The translations under genes and the position numbers were made by a program. From Muscardinus avellanarius (lineage: Eukaryota > Chordata > Mammalia > Rodentia > Gliridae): a stretch of 64,000 nt of DNA. The notes below the pieces were generated by a model, which was given only the letters and a program-made list of their open reading frames with translations, was not told where the DNA came from and did no database searches. Below, one piece after another: positions 10,232-24,500 of the stretch. The DNA lies in NCBI GenBank assembly GCA_963383645.1, contig OY726569.1, positions 25,155,054 through 25,219,053 of the forward strand, in the 5' to 3' direction. The stretch's first letter is position 1; each line of letters begins with the position of its first letter.

Positions 10232-10380
10232 GATGTAGCCAGGCATCATGGAGCAAATCTCTAGTCCTACTACTTGGGAGGCTGAGACAGGGGGATGGCA
10301 GGTTCCAGCTCAGTGCATAATAAGATAATTAGCAAAACTGTTTCAAAATAAAAAGGGCTCAGGATGTAGCTCAGTAGTAG
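10232..10380 (+). mobile_element. MEN-old (partner of 5921)
   Basis: CAGGCATCATGGAGCAAATC head. Ends abruptly in box A at the right edge of the duplication. Confidence 0.82.
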
Positions 10381-10804
10381 ACATCTTCCACATACATTTA
10401 TATGCACTGATGTCTGATACCATTCAATTGGCTGTTTATTCTCACACACATTTCCTCATTTTCCTATGAGGATATTAAGAAAAATAAACATTATCAAATG
10501 TATCACTAGAACCTAATGAAACTGAGCATATAGCCATGTCTGGTATTTCAGCCCAGGACACTGCTAGAATAGTACTGCTCCGTCACCCTGAGCTGACCGA
10601 TGAGAAGACGGAGGGAGGCAGGTACCAGCAACCATCTGGAGCTGACATGGCTGTACCAGGCCCTGTGCTGTTATTCTTTTAACTGGGAGAGAAATAAACT
10701 CTTTTGTATAAAGATTAGTTAGGGGGTAATACTCCAGTAGGCTAAAGAGATCCTAAACCTAAGAATCCAAGCCTGGAGAAAATAAAGCAGACCAAACTAT
10801 AGGT
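10381..10804. other. Region downstream of TTC5, nothing recognised
   Basis: Unique, no SINE. Confidence 0.4.
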
Positions 10805-11277
10805 ATTTTTTTTCCAAAACAAATTTAATTCTGTTCCAGCCCCAGATCAGGAGAACTTAAATCTTAGAAATAAAAATTGCTCAAAAATGAAGCTATTAAA
10901 AAGTTAAGCCCCCTCCCTTAGCAATAAATACTGAACTGATATATACACATTAGACTGAGGAAGGAGACAGGAGCAAGGATCTTGGGGGCTCTGCCCCACG
11001 GCAAGATCCCAACAGTTCTACCAGTTCTGTGCTCTTTGCTTAAAACAGAGAGCAGTTAAAGAGGCAAGAGTGGTACACCAGGGATGTGGGGCCCTGGAAA
11101 GAACTGGAACGTGACAAGGAGAAAGAAGAGACGCAAAGCATCGTACAGGGCAGGAAGGGAACGTCTTCATTTCCAACATCCCCTCCCCGGTGCAGTCGAG
11201 TCATGACGTGGCTGGTCCAGTGCAGAGCCCGGGGCTCATATCTTCGCTGCTGCTCCCACCTCACCACGCGAATCAGG
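10805..11277 (-). other. TTC5: TTC5 3' untranslated region (end inferred)
   Basis: Follows the stop. An ATTAAA poly(A) signal on the minus strand lies at 10829-10824 (plus-strand TTTAAT), putting cleavage near 10805. The stretch has no SINE, as expected of a retained 3' UTR. The exact end is inferred. Confidence 0.5.
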
Positions 11278-11397
11278 TCACTCACACCGCGGCCGTGACG
11301 CCACCGTGGCAGCAGCCTGGCTGTTGGAGCCCTGTGGCTTTCCATTCACCACCAGGAGGAGGGGCGTTTCCACACGAACGCTGGAAAAGGAATAGCC
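11278..11397 (-). CDS. TTC5: TTC5 last coding exon and stop
   Basis: Encodes [20 protein letters not shown] to SRPRCE with TGA at 11280-11278. Human has DYSFSS, so the first residue here is a D-to-G change next to the exon junction. Confidence 0.95.
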   Translation of the reverse strand, partial: GYSFSSVRVETPLLLVVNGKPQGSNSQAAATVASRPRCE

Positions 11398-14300
11398 CTA
11401 GGAAAGACAGACAGGTGCATTACAGCTCAAGGTGGAGGGCGCTCCAGTACAGGACACACCAGCTCTGACTTTCTCCCCACCCTTCCCTTACACTAGATAA
11501 AACGGAGCTAACAAGCGAGATATGATTTTCCCAGTCTTCAATCCTCAGAAGGGAGACATGGAGCAGGTGATGTGACTACAAGAATAGGACACTTCTGATT
11601 CAAAAATGTCCAGCTCCTCACATTCCCTAACACTGTGAGCAGCAGCGCACACAGAATCCATCCTTCCCCAAGGTGCTTCTTCACAAACTACATACGCAGA
11701 GCAACCATCCAGAGCCACTGGAAGTTCTGAAAAACTTAGCCCAGTGTCTGTAAGGCACTAAATTAATTTGCCAATTACAAATTAAAGTTACTTCTCTGTT
11801 TTATATTAGGAGGAAGAAACAGAACGTGTAACAGAGTATAGTTATTTTCCTAATAACAGAAAAGATACCAGCTCACTTTCCCAGTTTGAATACATCTTAA
11901 GTTGTAAAACAAAACATGCTACTAAAAGATCCTCATCCAGAAAGCACTGTTCTACCGCAGTGTGAAGCTGGCTCTTTAAGTCAAAGTAAAATAAAGAATG
12001 CTAGCTGGGCATGGCGGCACACGCTTGTAATCCCAGTACTTGGGAGGCTGAGACAGGAGGATCGCAAGTGCAAAGCCAGCCTCAGCAGCTTGGTGAGGCT
12101 CTCAGCAACTCAGTGAGACCCTGTTTCCAAATAAAAAATATACAATAGGTCTGAAGGTATAGCTCGGAGGTAGAAGGCCCCTGGGTTCCATCCCCAGTAC
12201 CACAAAAAAAAAATAATAAAATGAAATAAAGAATTCTCAAATCAATTTTTTAAATTCTTAACAGGAACATGGGCAAGTGACCCCCAAAAAAGGCAACTTA
12301 TAGAAGACAAATAGTCAATAAATATATAACAAAACATTCAACCTCACAAATAATCAAGAAACCAAATTAAAAGAGTACTGATGCTACATTTTTCACATAA
12401 AATTAGCAAATAATTTTGCAAATGTTTCTTCTCAATTTTGAGAAGAAAATTACAGGGAAACAGTCATATCTACTGTTGAGAGTTAATAACTGGTACAAAC
12501 AACCATCAAAAAAAATTGGCAATATGCATTAAAAGTCTTAGAATTCTGCATACCCTTTGGACTCAAGAGTCTACATTAAAAATTTGTTTAAAGAAATAAT
12601 AATTGATATGAGCAAAGATATAAAAATGTTCACTACAGTAATTTTACAAAAGGGAAAAAGTAGAAAAAATCTAGATGTGGGTCAAACCCTTTCTGGTAAA
12701 GGGCTGGACATAAGTGGTTGAGGCTTTGTGGATTATTGCACAACGAGTCACCTCTGGCTCTCTGGTGCAGAAGCAGACACAAGCAATAAATAAGTGTGAC
12801 TGTGTTCCAGTAAAGCCCATGGACACTAAGATTTGGATTTCCTATAATTTCCAAGTGCCATAAAATATTACATTCTTTTCCACATTTTTACTTAAAAATA
12901 TGAATACCATTCTTAGCTCACAGGCCATAAAGCTACAGGTCATGATGTAGATTTGGCTAATGCACCAGTTTGCTGCCCAATGACCTAAATGGTAAAAAGA
13001 TGGCTAAATACCTGCCCTATAAGATTTTTGTAAAGCTCAGATCAGGAATATAGCCGTAAACCTCTTAGAAGTGTCTCAGTGTCTTGCATTCAGGTATCAT
13101 CACTGTCATCACCATGACAATGTGTCAATTGAGAACAATTCAGTGGAATATAAAAACATAAAAAATGTTCACAAGACATTTGTTTATAATATCCTATACA
13201 TGACTTTAAAGTGAAATGTAGCCAGGCGCAGTGGCCCATCCTGTAATCCCAGTATTTGGGAGGCTGAGACAAGATGATCGTAGGTTGGAAGACAGCCTCA
13301 TCAACTTAGCAAAATCCTCAGCAATTTAGCGAGATAGAATAAAAGGGATGGGGAGTGTAGCTCAGAGGTTGAATGTCCCTGGGTTCAATCCCCAGTAGAA
13401 AAAAAAAAAAAGAGAAAAATAAAAGTAAAATATGCGTACTTATTTCTGAAAAGGAAAAAAGCTGGTGGTATATATGCCAAACTGTTAATACTAGTAATAT
13501 CTCCATGAAAATATTTCAGTCTATTTTTTAGTTTCTTTTTGCTTACCAGTAGTTTCCCTTTCTCATAATAAAGAGAATATAGCATACACAAATATAATAC
13601 ACACACACATTCATATGTGAATGCACCTCTTTTATGCCTATTTTTCAAAAGAGATAAACTGGCTCCACTTTGAGAATGAGAGTCACAAGAGCATCCTAGC
13701 TGCTACTCACCTTTCCCTTGTGCTGAATTTGGTGAAGCCGAAGGTTGGGCTCAGGGATGGCTACAGAGTCCCCAATGAGCACTCCCCAGCTCTGCACCAT
13801 ATTATACACCATCACTGCATAGCAAGGTCCATCTGAATCTACCAGGCCGAAGGTACTGCCGGGTGAAGATGTCAGGAGAGAAAAAACAAGTTACGTGGGC
13901 AGGAAAGAAGAGCAGAAGCAACAGTTTTAGAATACCAGCAAAATGAATGCTTTCTCAGTTCCTTCCCCAGAAAACCTCTGACAGTCCCGTCACCCCTGTG
14001 TACAACTGAGTCCTCATTTGTCTTGGGTATTATTTATCTTACGAAACATGCACGAGACTCAATCTGTCACTTTGCAAAGAATTTAGGACACGTGCCCTCT
14101 GAGGCTATCCAAGAAGTATCAACAAGGAACAAACCCCAAATGTTACAGCTGAAACATTATTCCTGGCCTGTCAATGTAATGAATACACCCTTAACCAAAC
14201 CCTCCAACCATCACTATCAGCTCAGCCTAATTCCACAAACTTTCACTGAGTGTTACGTGTCACACATTGCATTCAGCATTACAATACCAGTCCAGCTATG

Positions 14301-15528
14301 AATGACCTCTAGTCTGGCAGAGTCAGACAATAAAACCATCCCTTGGGCTAGGGTATAGCTCAATGCCTACTATGCTTAATACATGCAAGGATCTAGATTC
14401 CTTCACCAAAAACACAAGGGAAAAAAAAAACCTTCACTTATAGTAAGTGTGATGGTGTGATGAACAATTGAATAGCTTTTCCCTTGTGCTAAATTCAGGG
14501 TTACAGGCCCAGAGAAATGTCTAAATCAAACCTGGAAGGCATGGAAGATTTTCTTGAGAAAGTAAGCCTCAAAGTGAATCTTAAGAGAATGAAAAATTAG
14601 CTGAATTAAAGCAGGAAAGCTAATCATTAACAGAATTTTTTTTTTCTTCAAACCCTCTGGGAGATGGAAATAAGACTGACTTGGAAGGAGCCTGAAGGAA
14701 CTTCCTGAGTGATGGTGACTGTCTCTATCTTGATAGAGCCATTGAGACAGACAGGGCTTTGGATTACAAAGGTGTAGGCATCTGCGAAAACTTCGCAAAC
14801 AGAGGGATCACAGGTTCAAGGCCAACCTCAGCAACTTAGCAAGGCCCTCAGAAACCCAGTGAAACCAAGTTTCAAAATTAAAAAATAAAAGCCAGGCATG
14901 ATGGCACACACTTGTAATCCCAGTACTTGGGAGGCTGAGACAGGAGGATCGCAGGTTCACAGCCAGCCTCATCTACTGAGTGAGGTCCTCCACAATTTAG
15001 GAAAACTCTGTTTCAAAGTAAAGAATAAAAAATAGGGCTGGGGGTATAGCTCAAAGGTAGAATACCCCTGGGTTCAATCCCCAACACTGCAAAAAAAATA
15101 AAAATAAAAATGGCTTGGGGTACAATTCAGAGGTATAGGTTTCCTGGACTCAATCCTCAGTACCCCCACCAAAAAATAAATACAGCCTAGCATGGTGGCG
15201 CATGCTTATAATCCCAGCACTTGGGAGGCTGAGACAGGATGGCTGCACAGGTTCAAAGCCAGCCTCAGCTACTTAGTGAGGCTCTCAGAAACTTGGTGAG
15301 ACCCTGTTTCCAAATAAAGTATAAAATAGGTCTGGGAGTATAGCCCGGAGGTAGAAAGCCCCTGGGTTCCACCCCAACACCACAAAAAAAAAAAAATACA
15401 TACATATATACATAAAAATTAGCAAATGTATACTTGGATCTGTATGTTTCATTGTAGGTAAATTTCACATCAGGGAAAAAAAAACATAAACAAATCCTAA
15501 ACTCAGTTAATGACTAAATGCTAATGTA

Positions 15529-15578
<50 letters not shown>

Positions 15579-18500
15579 GGGATGGAACCCAGGGGCATTT
15601 GACCTCTGAGCTACATCCCCCTGCCCTATTTTTTATTCTTTATTTTGAAACAGGGTCTCACTAAGTTACGAAGGGACTCACTAAGTAGCTGAGGCTGTCT
15701 GCGAACCGCGATCCTCCAGTCTCAAACTCCCGAATGCTGGGATTACACGCGTGCGCCACCACACCCGGCTAAATGCTAATGTGTTTAGCAAGGCCCTCTG
15801 CAACTCTGTGAGACCGTTTCAAAATAAAGAAAAAAAAAAGTAGGGCAGGGGGTGTAGCTCGGAGGTCGGATGCCCCTGGATTCCATCCCCAGACCCGCAA
15901 AAAAATAAAAAAGAGTAAAATGGACCAATGGATGAATAGTAGGATAACTAAATGTGTGATAAGCTAGGTATGATAAAATGTTAATGGCAGAATACAGGTA
16001 GCTGAGTACACAGATGTTAACTGCAAAATTCTTTTGACTTCACTGAATGAAAATTTTTAGAATAAAATATATGAGGAGAGTAGTGATCAAGAAGAAACTG
16101 TAGGATTATCTAAAAGAGTAACTGTATAAGTGCACAGGCATGAAAATAGCTGTTCTGAAGCTTACAAAATAGTGCCATGGTTAAAACATTTCTATGTGGG
16201 AAAGTGATGGAAGAAAAGGAAAAGAGAGGCAGAGAGCGAGTCATGAAGGACCGCGTGTGCTAAAGAGGCAGCTGACGCGCAGCCCCAAAGCCACAGCAGC
16301 ACGGAGCACGCAGCAAGTGGCCACGGTCCAAGGTGCAGCTGAGTTCTCTGGCAACACCGTGGAACACTGGATGAGGGGCAGAGCCAGGGAGACATTTGGA
16401 AAATGAGAAGAGGCTAAAGAAGTTGGTACAAAAAGACAAATCTAAGGACTAGTGAGTGCTTCACTGCAGGAGAATGGAGAGGTCCAAATGACCTCCAGAA
16501 GCCTTCATGTTGTGGCTGAGTAGACGGATGGCACCATTCACTCGATGTGGAGAGAAGCAGATTTAGAGAGGATGATTAGAATGAGAATTCTGAGCACAGT
16601 GAGGTTTTTGACCAGAGCCCAGAGGCATCTAGATACAGGGATCCGAAACCTAGAAGGAGACCTGGGCTAGAAACATCTCTGTGAGCAGAGGGAGCAGCCA
16701 GGAGCTTGGGCTCATATGACATCACCAAGCAAGATGACCAACAGACGAGCCAGTGAGGAGTCAGCTCTGTGCCACCACCTGGCACACCCGCACTGGCAAG
16801 TTAGCGGCTACGTGCCATCCAGGTGTGAAGGGAAGAGGGAGTGAAGAGAGTCCAGGGATCCTAACACTCAGAAGTTGGCCAGAAAAAGAAAAACCACGAA
16901 GTGGCAAAATATTTCTTTGTTCTCGAGTTTCTTAAAAGCCTACCTTTGTCTACACAGCCCTTGCTCACTCCTCTTAGCTCTAGGGTCCACTCTAGTTAAC
17001 TAAACTTTGTTCAATCATCTTCTTGCTCTTCAAAAAACATACCTCTAGAAAATGCCATGGCGAATGCACAGACACACAGTGGGAATTGTCTCAATCTGGA
17101 TGGAGCAGAGAAGATGGGAAAGGCAGTAGTGAAAAATAGGTCAGAACGTTAGCCACGCCATGGAAGTCACTAGAGCGATGCTCAGAGACACCGGTGATAC
17201 TAGAAAACAAACCATTTCGGCAGAAAACAGAAGAAACCAATCAAACAGGGAGTAGGAAAGGAGTCAAAGACCAAGGAGTGATGACTCTCACTCAATACTA
17301 ATTTGTCAAGATTTAAAATGTTTCTAAATGAATCCTTATTCATCCCTCTGCATTTTCCTCTCCCTAACACTTTTATACTAGATAATAAATATTTGTTGGA
17401 TGATACCTGAAACAATCTCCCCAACCTTGCCTTAAGTTCTAATTTAAAGCTCACCTTCCAGACCTGCCTAAGCACACTGAAATTCTTCAAACAGGACTGA
17501 GAATGTGTTCTTCAACTCTACGATAATCAAAACACAAAAGAACAGAACGATTTTAAAGTGTCTATACCTTTAAAAAAGCATGCCCTGTCAAACCCCAGCT
17601 ATAAATATAGAAATCCACAAAACACCAAAGTGAGGAGTGGGTGCAGGGGGAACAGGCAATGAAAGAATCTACCAAGGCTTCTATCAAGACACTGTTAGAT
17701 ATCACCTGGGTAATTCCTGCTCATGGGACAAGCACAGAAAGAATCAGAATCAGAAGTCACTAATCTGTGACCACTAACAACAACTGCTGAAGAAAGGCCG
17801 GAAGTAAAAAGCAACTAGTCAGCCGGGCCTGGTGGCGCACGATTGTAATCCCCGCGCTTGGGAGGCGGAGACAGGAGGATTGCGCTGGTTCGAAGCCAGC
17901 CGCACTGGCTTAAGAGACCCTGTTTTCAAAAATAAAAAAGTATAAAATAGGTCTGGGAGTGTAGCCCGGAGGTAGAGGGCTTCCAGGAACCCCAGTACCA
18001 CCAAAAAATAAATTAAAAAAAGCAATTAGAGGACAGAAGAGAGGGGAGGCTAGAGGCACTCACAAGGGGACCTTCTCCTCTGTGGTCAGGCTGAACACCA
18101 CCTTTCCCAGGACCACAGCTCCGCTGTTCACGCCGGGCTGAAGCGCACTCAGAGGCTTCAGCTGCAGGGTCACCTTCTCCCCAGAGGCTGACTGATAGCG
18201 CCCATCACCACAAGGGCCGAGGTGGGCGGGGCGCAAGCTTCCCAGCATGCTCTGTAGCTTTTTGGCCTTTACCTTTCCCTGCAAAGGAAGGGGAACGAGG
18301 TAAGAAGCTGGAAAGTAGTATGTCCTCCACAGTCTAGCCCTTCCCTCCCAACCGCCTACTTGTAAGGCAAACTGCCACCGAAACCTGTTCTTCTCAGCCC
18401 TTTATACGCGTTTACCTTGCTCTCCAGGAGGCTGGTTAGTCTATTGAGGAATTCCAGGAGTTGTTGCTCTCGTTGTTGGGGCTCTGGCCAGGTGGGATCC

Positions 18501-21500
18501 AGCGCTGCAGCCCGGGAGAAGCCCTCCAGGGCCTCCCCATAACTCTCTTCATATTTATGTAACTGTACGAAAACAACCCAAAACCTCCCAATTACAAACA
18601 TATCAAATGAACTAGGTAAAGGGAGTAACGCCACAACGGGCTAGGAATCTAGAGAAATAGGCTGTTTCCTTCCCAGTTATCTCCCTGGCCCACCAACTTC
18701 ATCCTTTCTCCTGGCCAAGGTGATAACAGTGCCAAAGATGAAATCATTTCAAAGAAACCACTTTAAAAACTATAAAAAAGTTAAGTTGCATGCACTGAGT
18801 CACCTTTTTATATTTGCACTGAATCCTTCAACGTGTCCTAAACCAGCTCCCCATTCTCCATGCTCTCTCCAGCCCCTTCCCCTCTCCTGGATACTCAGGT
18901 CAAACCGAACTACCTTGACCAAGAAATAATTTGGCTTTCCTCACACAGCCTGTATCCTTGTTTACTCACAGGCTCAGAACTAAGTATCTTTTTGGGTGTG
19001 TATATGCAGTACTAGAGGCTGAACCCAGGGGCATTCTACATCTGAGCTACACCTCCAGCTCTATTTTTCATTTTGAAACAAAGTCTTACTAAATTGCTGA
19101 GGTTGGCCTCCAAACTGCATCTCTTGTTTCAGCCTCTGAAGTATTGAGATTACAGGCATGAGCCACCATCCCCAGCAAGGTATCTTTTTTATTTCATCAT
19201 CCTATGGCTACCACCCCATGGGTCTTACCGTCGCCCTGTTTAGATGAAGGTCAGGATTACTAGATGCTTTCCTGTCAACCTTTTCCTGTAATGAGATAAA
19301 AAGACTATCAGTAGATCCTGCCTCGATCTTAAAGATGGCCATGAGAAATACATTCTAGACCTCTTCACCCAAGAAAAGCTGTACTTTCTTATCAAAATCA
19401 TACCTATACCCACACTGCTATATAGTAACTGCTTGTACAATATATTATTCAGTCTCTGAAACCTCAGGTTAAGACTGTTTGATGTGTCAAACTTTAAAAT
19501 ATATTTGTAACTAATCCATGTAGTAATATAAAGATAGAATAAGATGAAATATATGAAAACATTCTTTTTTTGTAGGGTACTGGGGATTGAAATCAGGGAC
19601 ATTCTGTCTCTGAGTTATAGCCCCAAACCTTTTTATTTTTTATTTTGAAACAGGGTCTCACTAAGTAGCTAAGGCTGGCCATGAACCTGAGATCCTCTTA
19701 TCTCAGCCTTCCAAGTACTGGGATTACAGGGGTGAGCCAACCATGCTCAGCTCATGAACACAGTCTAATAATAATAATAATAATAATAATAATAGTAATA
19801 ATAATAATAATAATTTAGCCAGGCATGGTGGTGCACACTTGTAATCCCAGTATTTGAGAGGTTGAGACAGGAGGACTGCAGGTCTGTGCCCAGCCTCAGC
19901 TACTTAAGGAGGCTCTCCACAACTTAGTGAGATACTGTTTCAAAAATATAAGAATAAAAAATAGGGTTAAGGGTGTAGCTTGGAGGTAGAATGCCTCTGG
20001 GTTCAATCCCCAGTGCCACCAAAAGAAAAACTTAAAAAAAAAATTAAATAGTGACATGCTATAGAAATGAGGAAAATCTAGAACAAAAAAACATGTCCTT
20101 CAGCTACTTAGTGTGAGGCCCTTCGCAACTCAGTGAGACCCTGTTTCAAAATAAAGAATAAAAAAATAGGGCTGGGGGTGTAGCTCGGAGGTAGAATACC
20201 CCTGGGTTCCATTCCCAGTTCCGCAAAAAAAAATGTCAGTTTAACTCGTCTTTTCTGCCCATGAGGTTGGCTCCAGATACATGCCAAATCAAGTTTCTAT
20301 ATCCAGGTCCCCTCAAAACACACATAAAAAGTCAAATTTTGATTCTCTAAAATAGATGGCCAGAAACCAAAGCACAGTACAGACAAATGTGCTATGAAAA
20401 AAATGCTATGTCTGGCTTGTTCATTCTATTTGTTGCCTGGCACACTGCAAACACATAAACAATATGAATTAAAGTTGTTTAAATGGTTGGTTCACATATG
20501 TTTAAAAATGCAGGTTTCATTGGAGAAATTAAGAGGTAAAAGCAACTATATGGCAGAAATCAAATATAAAATTTTGAAGGAGCACACCATATTATTCCTT
20601 AAAATGTAAATATTCACAAAAATTAAACAATTAGAATAAAACATAACTCTCCTGTCTAAAAGTTACCTGACTGGAGAGAAAAAAAAAAAAAAAGGCAGCA
20701 GTCCTTGGACTGCAAACACAAATATATGGCAGTTCATTTCTTTATTCTGCCACACAGAGCAAAAGAAGTAATGATAAGTTAAAAGCAGCTCTCTGTGTCC
20801 AGGAGAGCATGAAAGCCAAAGAAGAGAAAGGAACAGGAGGGCTCAAGGAACAGTGCTCGGAAGGCTCCTAACAAGCAGCAATCGGGCCTCAGAGCCTGAA
20901 GAAACCCCATGCAAGCGGCTGCTGCTGTAAAAATGGCCTAAAAGACTAAGCAGTGCCCAAGCCAGCACATTAACTCCTGGGACATGATGCAGAATAGACT
21001 GCACACTATCTCCTCTTTCAGCCTATGGGAAATCTAGAGCCATACTATCTAGAGGTTAGTTTAGGGAGAGTACTTACACATTACACTTTATCTTACGCAT
21101 AAATGTTTTCATTTTTCTTTACTATCGGTATTTACAAATATTAATAGGTTTTTTTTTTTTTTTTTGAGGGTCTGGGGATGGAACCCAGGGGGATTTGACC
21201 TCTGAGCTACACCCTCTGCCCTATTTTTTTATTCTTTATTTTGAAACAGGGTCTCACTAAGTTGCGGAGAGCCTCACTAAGTAGCAGAGGCTGCCCACGA
21301 ACCGTGATCCTCTGGTCTCAGCCTCCCGAATGCTGGGATTACAAGCATGAGCCACCACGCCCGGCTTTAATAGGTATTATTTTAATGAAGACTTTTTTCC
21401 CCATTAAAAAAGATGACCATGTTGAGCGAGGCTCTGTGATTCAGGTCCACATGCCTGCAAGACACCTACACAGCTAAAGGGGCTATCTGGTACCAAAGAA

Positions 21501-24500
21501 TCACACTCAAGTAGCTGCTAACGCTCAAGTTATAAGAAGAAATAAGTCACCTCTGCAAACACAGCTTTGCAAAACCACCCGCGTGGGATGCCAGCCAACG
21601 CTCCACGGTAAGCTGCGTGCTAAAGAGCCACGGGGAGACTGAACAGGGCTCATGCACCTGCTGCCTCCCCTATTCGTTTGCCCTGGGTGACCACAGTACT
21701 TACTGCTTGGGCATAGGCACTGAGGGCTTGTTGGGAGATCTTAGGGTTCTGGCCAGTATTGAAGTAAAGAGAAAGGTACGCATTCCCCAGAATATCTGAA
21801 AGAGAAACAGCAGCAGATCACCTTAGAGCCCAAGTTCAGGATAGGACCTGAAGGTCTATTTGAACGAACCCCATATCTGAGCCAAGCAAGGAATGTCACT
21901 ATATTTGGCATACCCCCAACTCCACTGGGATACAGAGATAAACACAGACTCCCAAAGAGAAATTTGAACGAACTTCAGGAAAATTCCCTTGCTGATGTGG
22001 AAACATGTCTCCTCTGTTAGATCAAAGAGCCAAAGGCGCCGGGGCTTATGGGGCGCCTCAATGGTACAGTGAGCACTAGGTCCTGGTTTCCATCGTCAAC
22101 ATTGCAAACAAACAGAAACCCCAGAAGCCCTGGCTTCACCCTCAGACTCAAGGGATGGGCTCCAGATGACGCTGGTGTGTAGCCACGACTGAGAACCACG
22201 ACTCTGAAACTTGGATGTCTTTTGTTTTTTGTATTTTTGTTTGGGTACTGGGGATTGGACCCAGGCCATTCTACATATGAGCTACACCCAGACCTTTTCT
22301 ATTTTTTACTTTTGAAACATGGTCTCACTAAGTTGCTGAAGGTCTCACTAATTGCTAAGGCTAGCCTCGAACCTACAATCCTCCTATCTCAGCCTCCCAA
22401 GTACTGGGATTACAAGCATGAGCCAGCATGCTTGGGCTAGAAACCTGGAGATTTTGGGGTGCACTCACACCAGGAGCGGCCATCAAGGACATCCATCTGC
22501 ACAGCCAACTTGGCCTGCCGAACACTGTCCATGACACGGTTCGAATGCTCATCTCCAGTGTCCGTCCGCATCTGGCGTAGCACCATTGACAAGTTTTGGA
22601 GGGAGACTTTGTTTTTGCACTACAAAAGGGAAAGACACAGTCACCCTTCCTGGTTCTACCTCCTGTCCTGATCTATTATGATGTGGATCTTCTCCTGTGA
22701 CTGATTTCTCATCTTATTTCTTGCAGCCATCTGCACAGTGGATGTCCATCTACAAGGATCGCCTTGGTTGCTGACTCTTCTTCACTTCTAGTCTACTCCT
22801 GATCTAGATCCCATCTCCTTCTTCCTTTCCCAGCCCCCCTGTTCCTGACCTCCTCATCCAGAGGGGCTCCCCTCCCTTTCTCCCTTCAGATTGTTCAAGC
22901 CAAATTCAGTTCTGATCTGATATGGCTGTCCTAGAAAAATTACAGAACCAAAGGAATCCTTCCCATCTGTGCTTCCCGAGGGGATGGCGGGCAGCTCACG
23001 TGGGTGAGGGCTCCTGAGAAGCAGGTGTAGGCAGCAGCAACATCCCCTTTCTTCCAGTAGACCTCACCCAGCTGGTTCCAGGCTTCCACCAGCTCAGGTT
23101 CCAGCTTCACAGCCTTCGACAGCAGCTCCTCAGCCTTCGGGCTATAGTCAGGAGTCACGTTTAGTGCTTTCCCTGTTAGCATAAGAGCCTGTGCCTTGCC
23201 CTGGACACAACCTGGGAGATAAGAAAAAAGACGAAGGAGTTGAAAACCCAGGCAGGGGGAAGACCAGGGTACTTTCTCTCAAGAAAGAACTGCATATTAG
23301 CTCCAAGAATGAAAAGAGTTAAAGAAAATCTTTATCAACAAGCCATTCACTGAAAGCTTATTGTACGGTTAATTGACTGGGGAACAAAGAAAGTACTAGT
23401 CAGTATGACGGAGAAGAGGAAAGCTATGTGTGAAAAATTACAGTAACAGTGAAGAAGTACATGGTATAACTCAATGACTGTGCTTTAAAAGGTCCAGAGA
23501 AGAAAAGACAAGACCTTCCAGTTAGAAAATGATATAAACAAAAAGGCAGGAAAACAGGTTCTCATGGGAGAACATGAAAAAGATCCTCGATGAACAAGTA
23601 CTCAGAAAAGAGGCCAGAAAAAAGAGTGAGACACTTCAATACTAGGTTACGTTAGGCAACGGGAATGTTTAAAGACACTTAAGCAAAAAAGTGGAAGAGA
23701 AGGTAAAATTAAATGTATGAAGTAATGACTTAAAAAGAGAATCATAATCGTTGCCAAAGTCCGTATATAAGTTAATCTAGAAGTAAAATAAAGACAAAAA
23801 GATCAATTAAGATTACTGCTTGAAGAATACTTCAAGCAACAAAAATGCTCTATTATTTCATACCACTTGCTACAATTAACCTTCAGGAAGTGTCTTAGGG
23901 AATGAAAGGTTGCTATCCCTCACACGGGTCTTTAGAAGGAGTATTTTATTCTACCAGCCTATAGCAGCCATAAACAGGATGCCAAAGAATCTACAAAGAG
24001 AGAGAGCAAAGCTCTCCTATTTTGGTGAAGAACAGGGGCTCACAGGTTCTTTGGAGCTCATACCCAATACTTCCTCCATCTGCTGCAGGGTCTTCTCCAT
24101 CTCCGCCAGTACGTCCTGCTGCTTCCGCCCGGCATCCTCAACACTGTGTGTCTCAAAATAGCAGTCTCGGAAGGAATAGAGCTGATCCACCAGTTCCTAG
24201 AAAATGGATGAATGGCACCATTAAGTGGGAAAAGAGCACCTGACAAGGAAATTTGAGACTGACTGGACATAACAGCTCTCAGCCTAAAAATAAGGATTCT
24301 CTTATCTCACCTCGGGATGACACAGTAGGAGGTAGACAGGAGACAGGTCTATCAAAATACCACAGACCGTGAGGAGAGAGGCCAGCGTCTCAGGCCTGTT
24401 TTCATGGTCCAAGTTGTCCCAGTGTCCAAACTATAATACAATTCTTTCTCCCAGCCACAGTGAGCCTTGCAGTATGACTAAGCAACTCGAGTTGGGAGAA

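Larger units (their letters stand above)
9811..10377 (+). repeat. Local duplication, copy B, broken by a later SINE
   Basis: Matches 5738-6070 but holds a MEN-h insertion (9986-10211, minus) with its own duplication ATATTCTAGTTTT (9973-9985 and 10212-10224). Copy A lacks that insertion. Confidence 0.85.

Noticed and set aside
16190..16990. Possible LTR in TTC5 intron 8
   Set aside because: Slightly GC-richer, but no terminal TG...CA, primer site or duplication was found.
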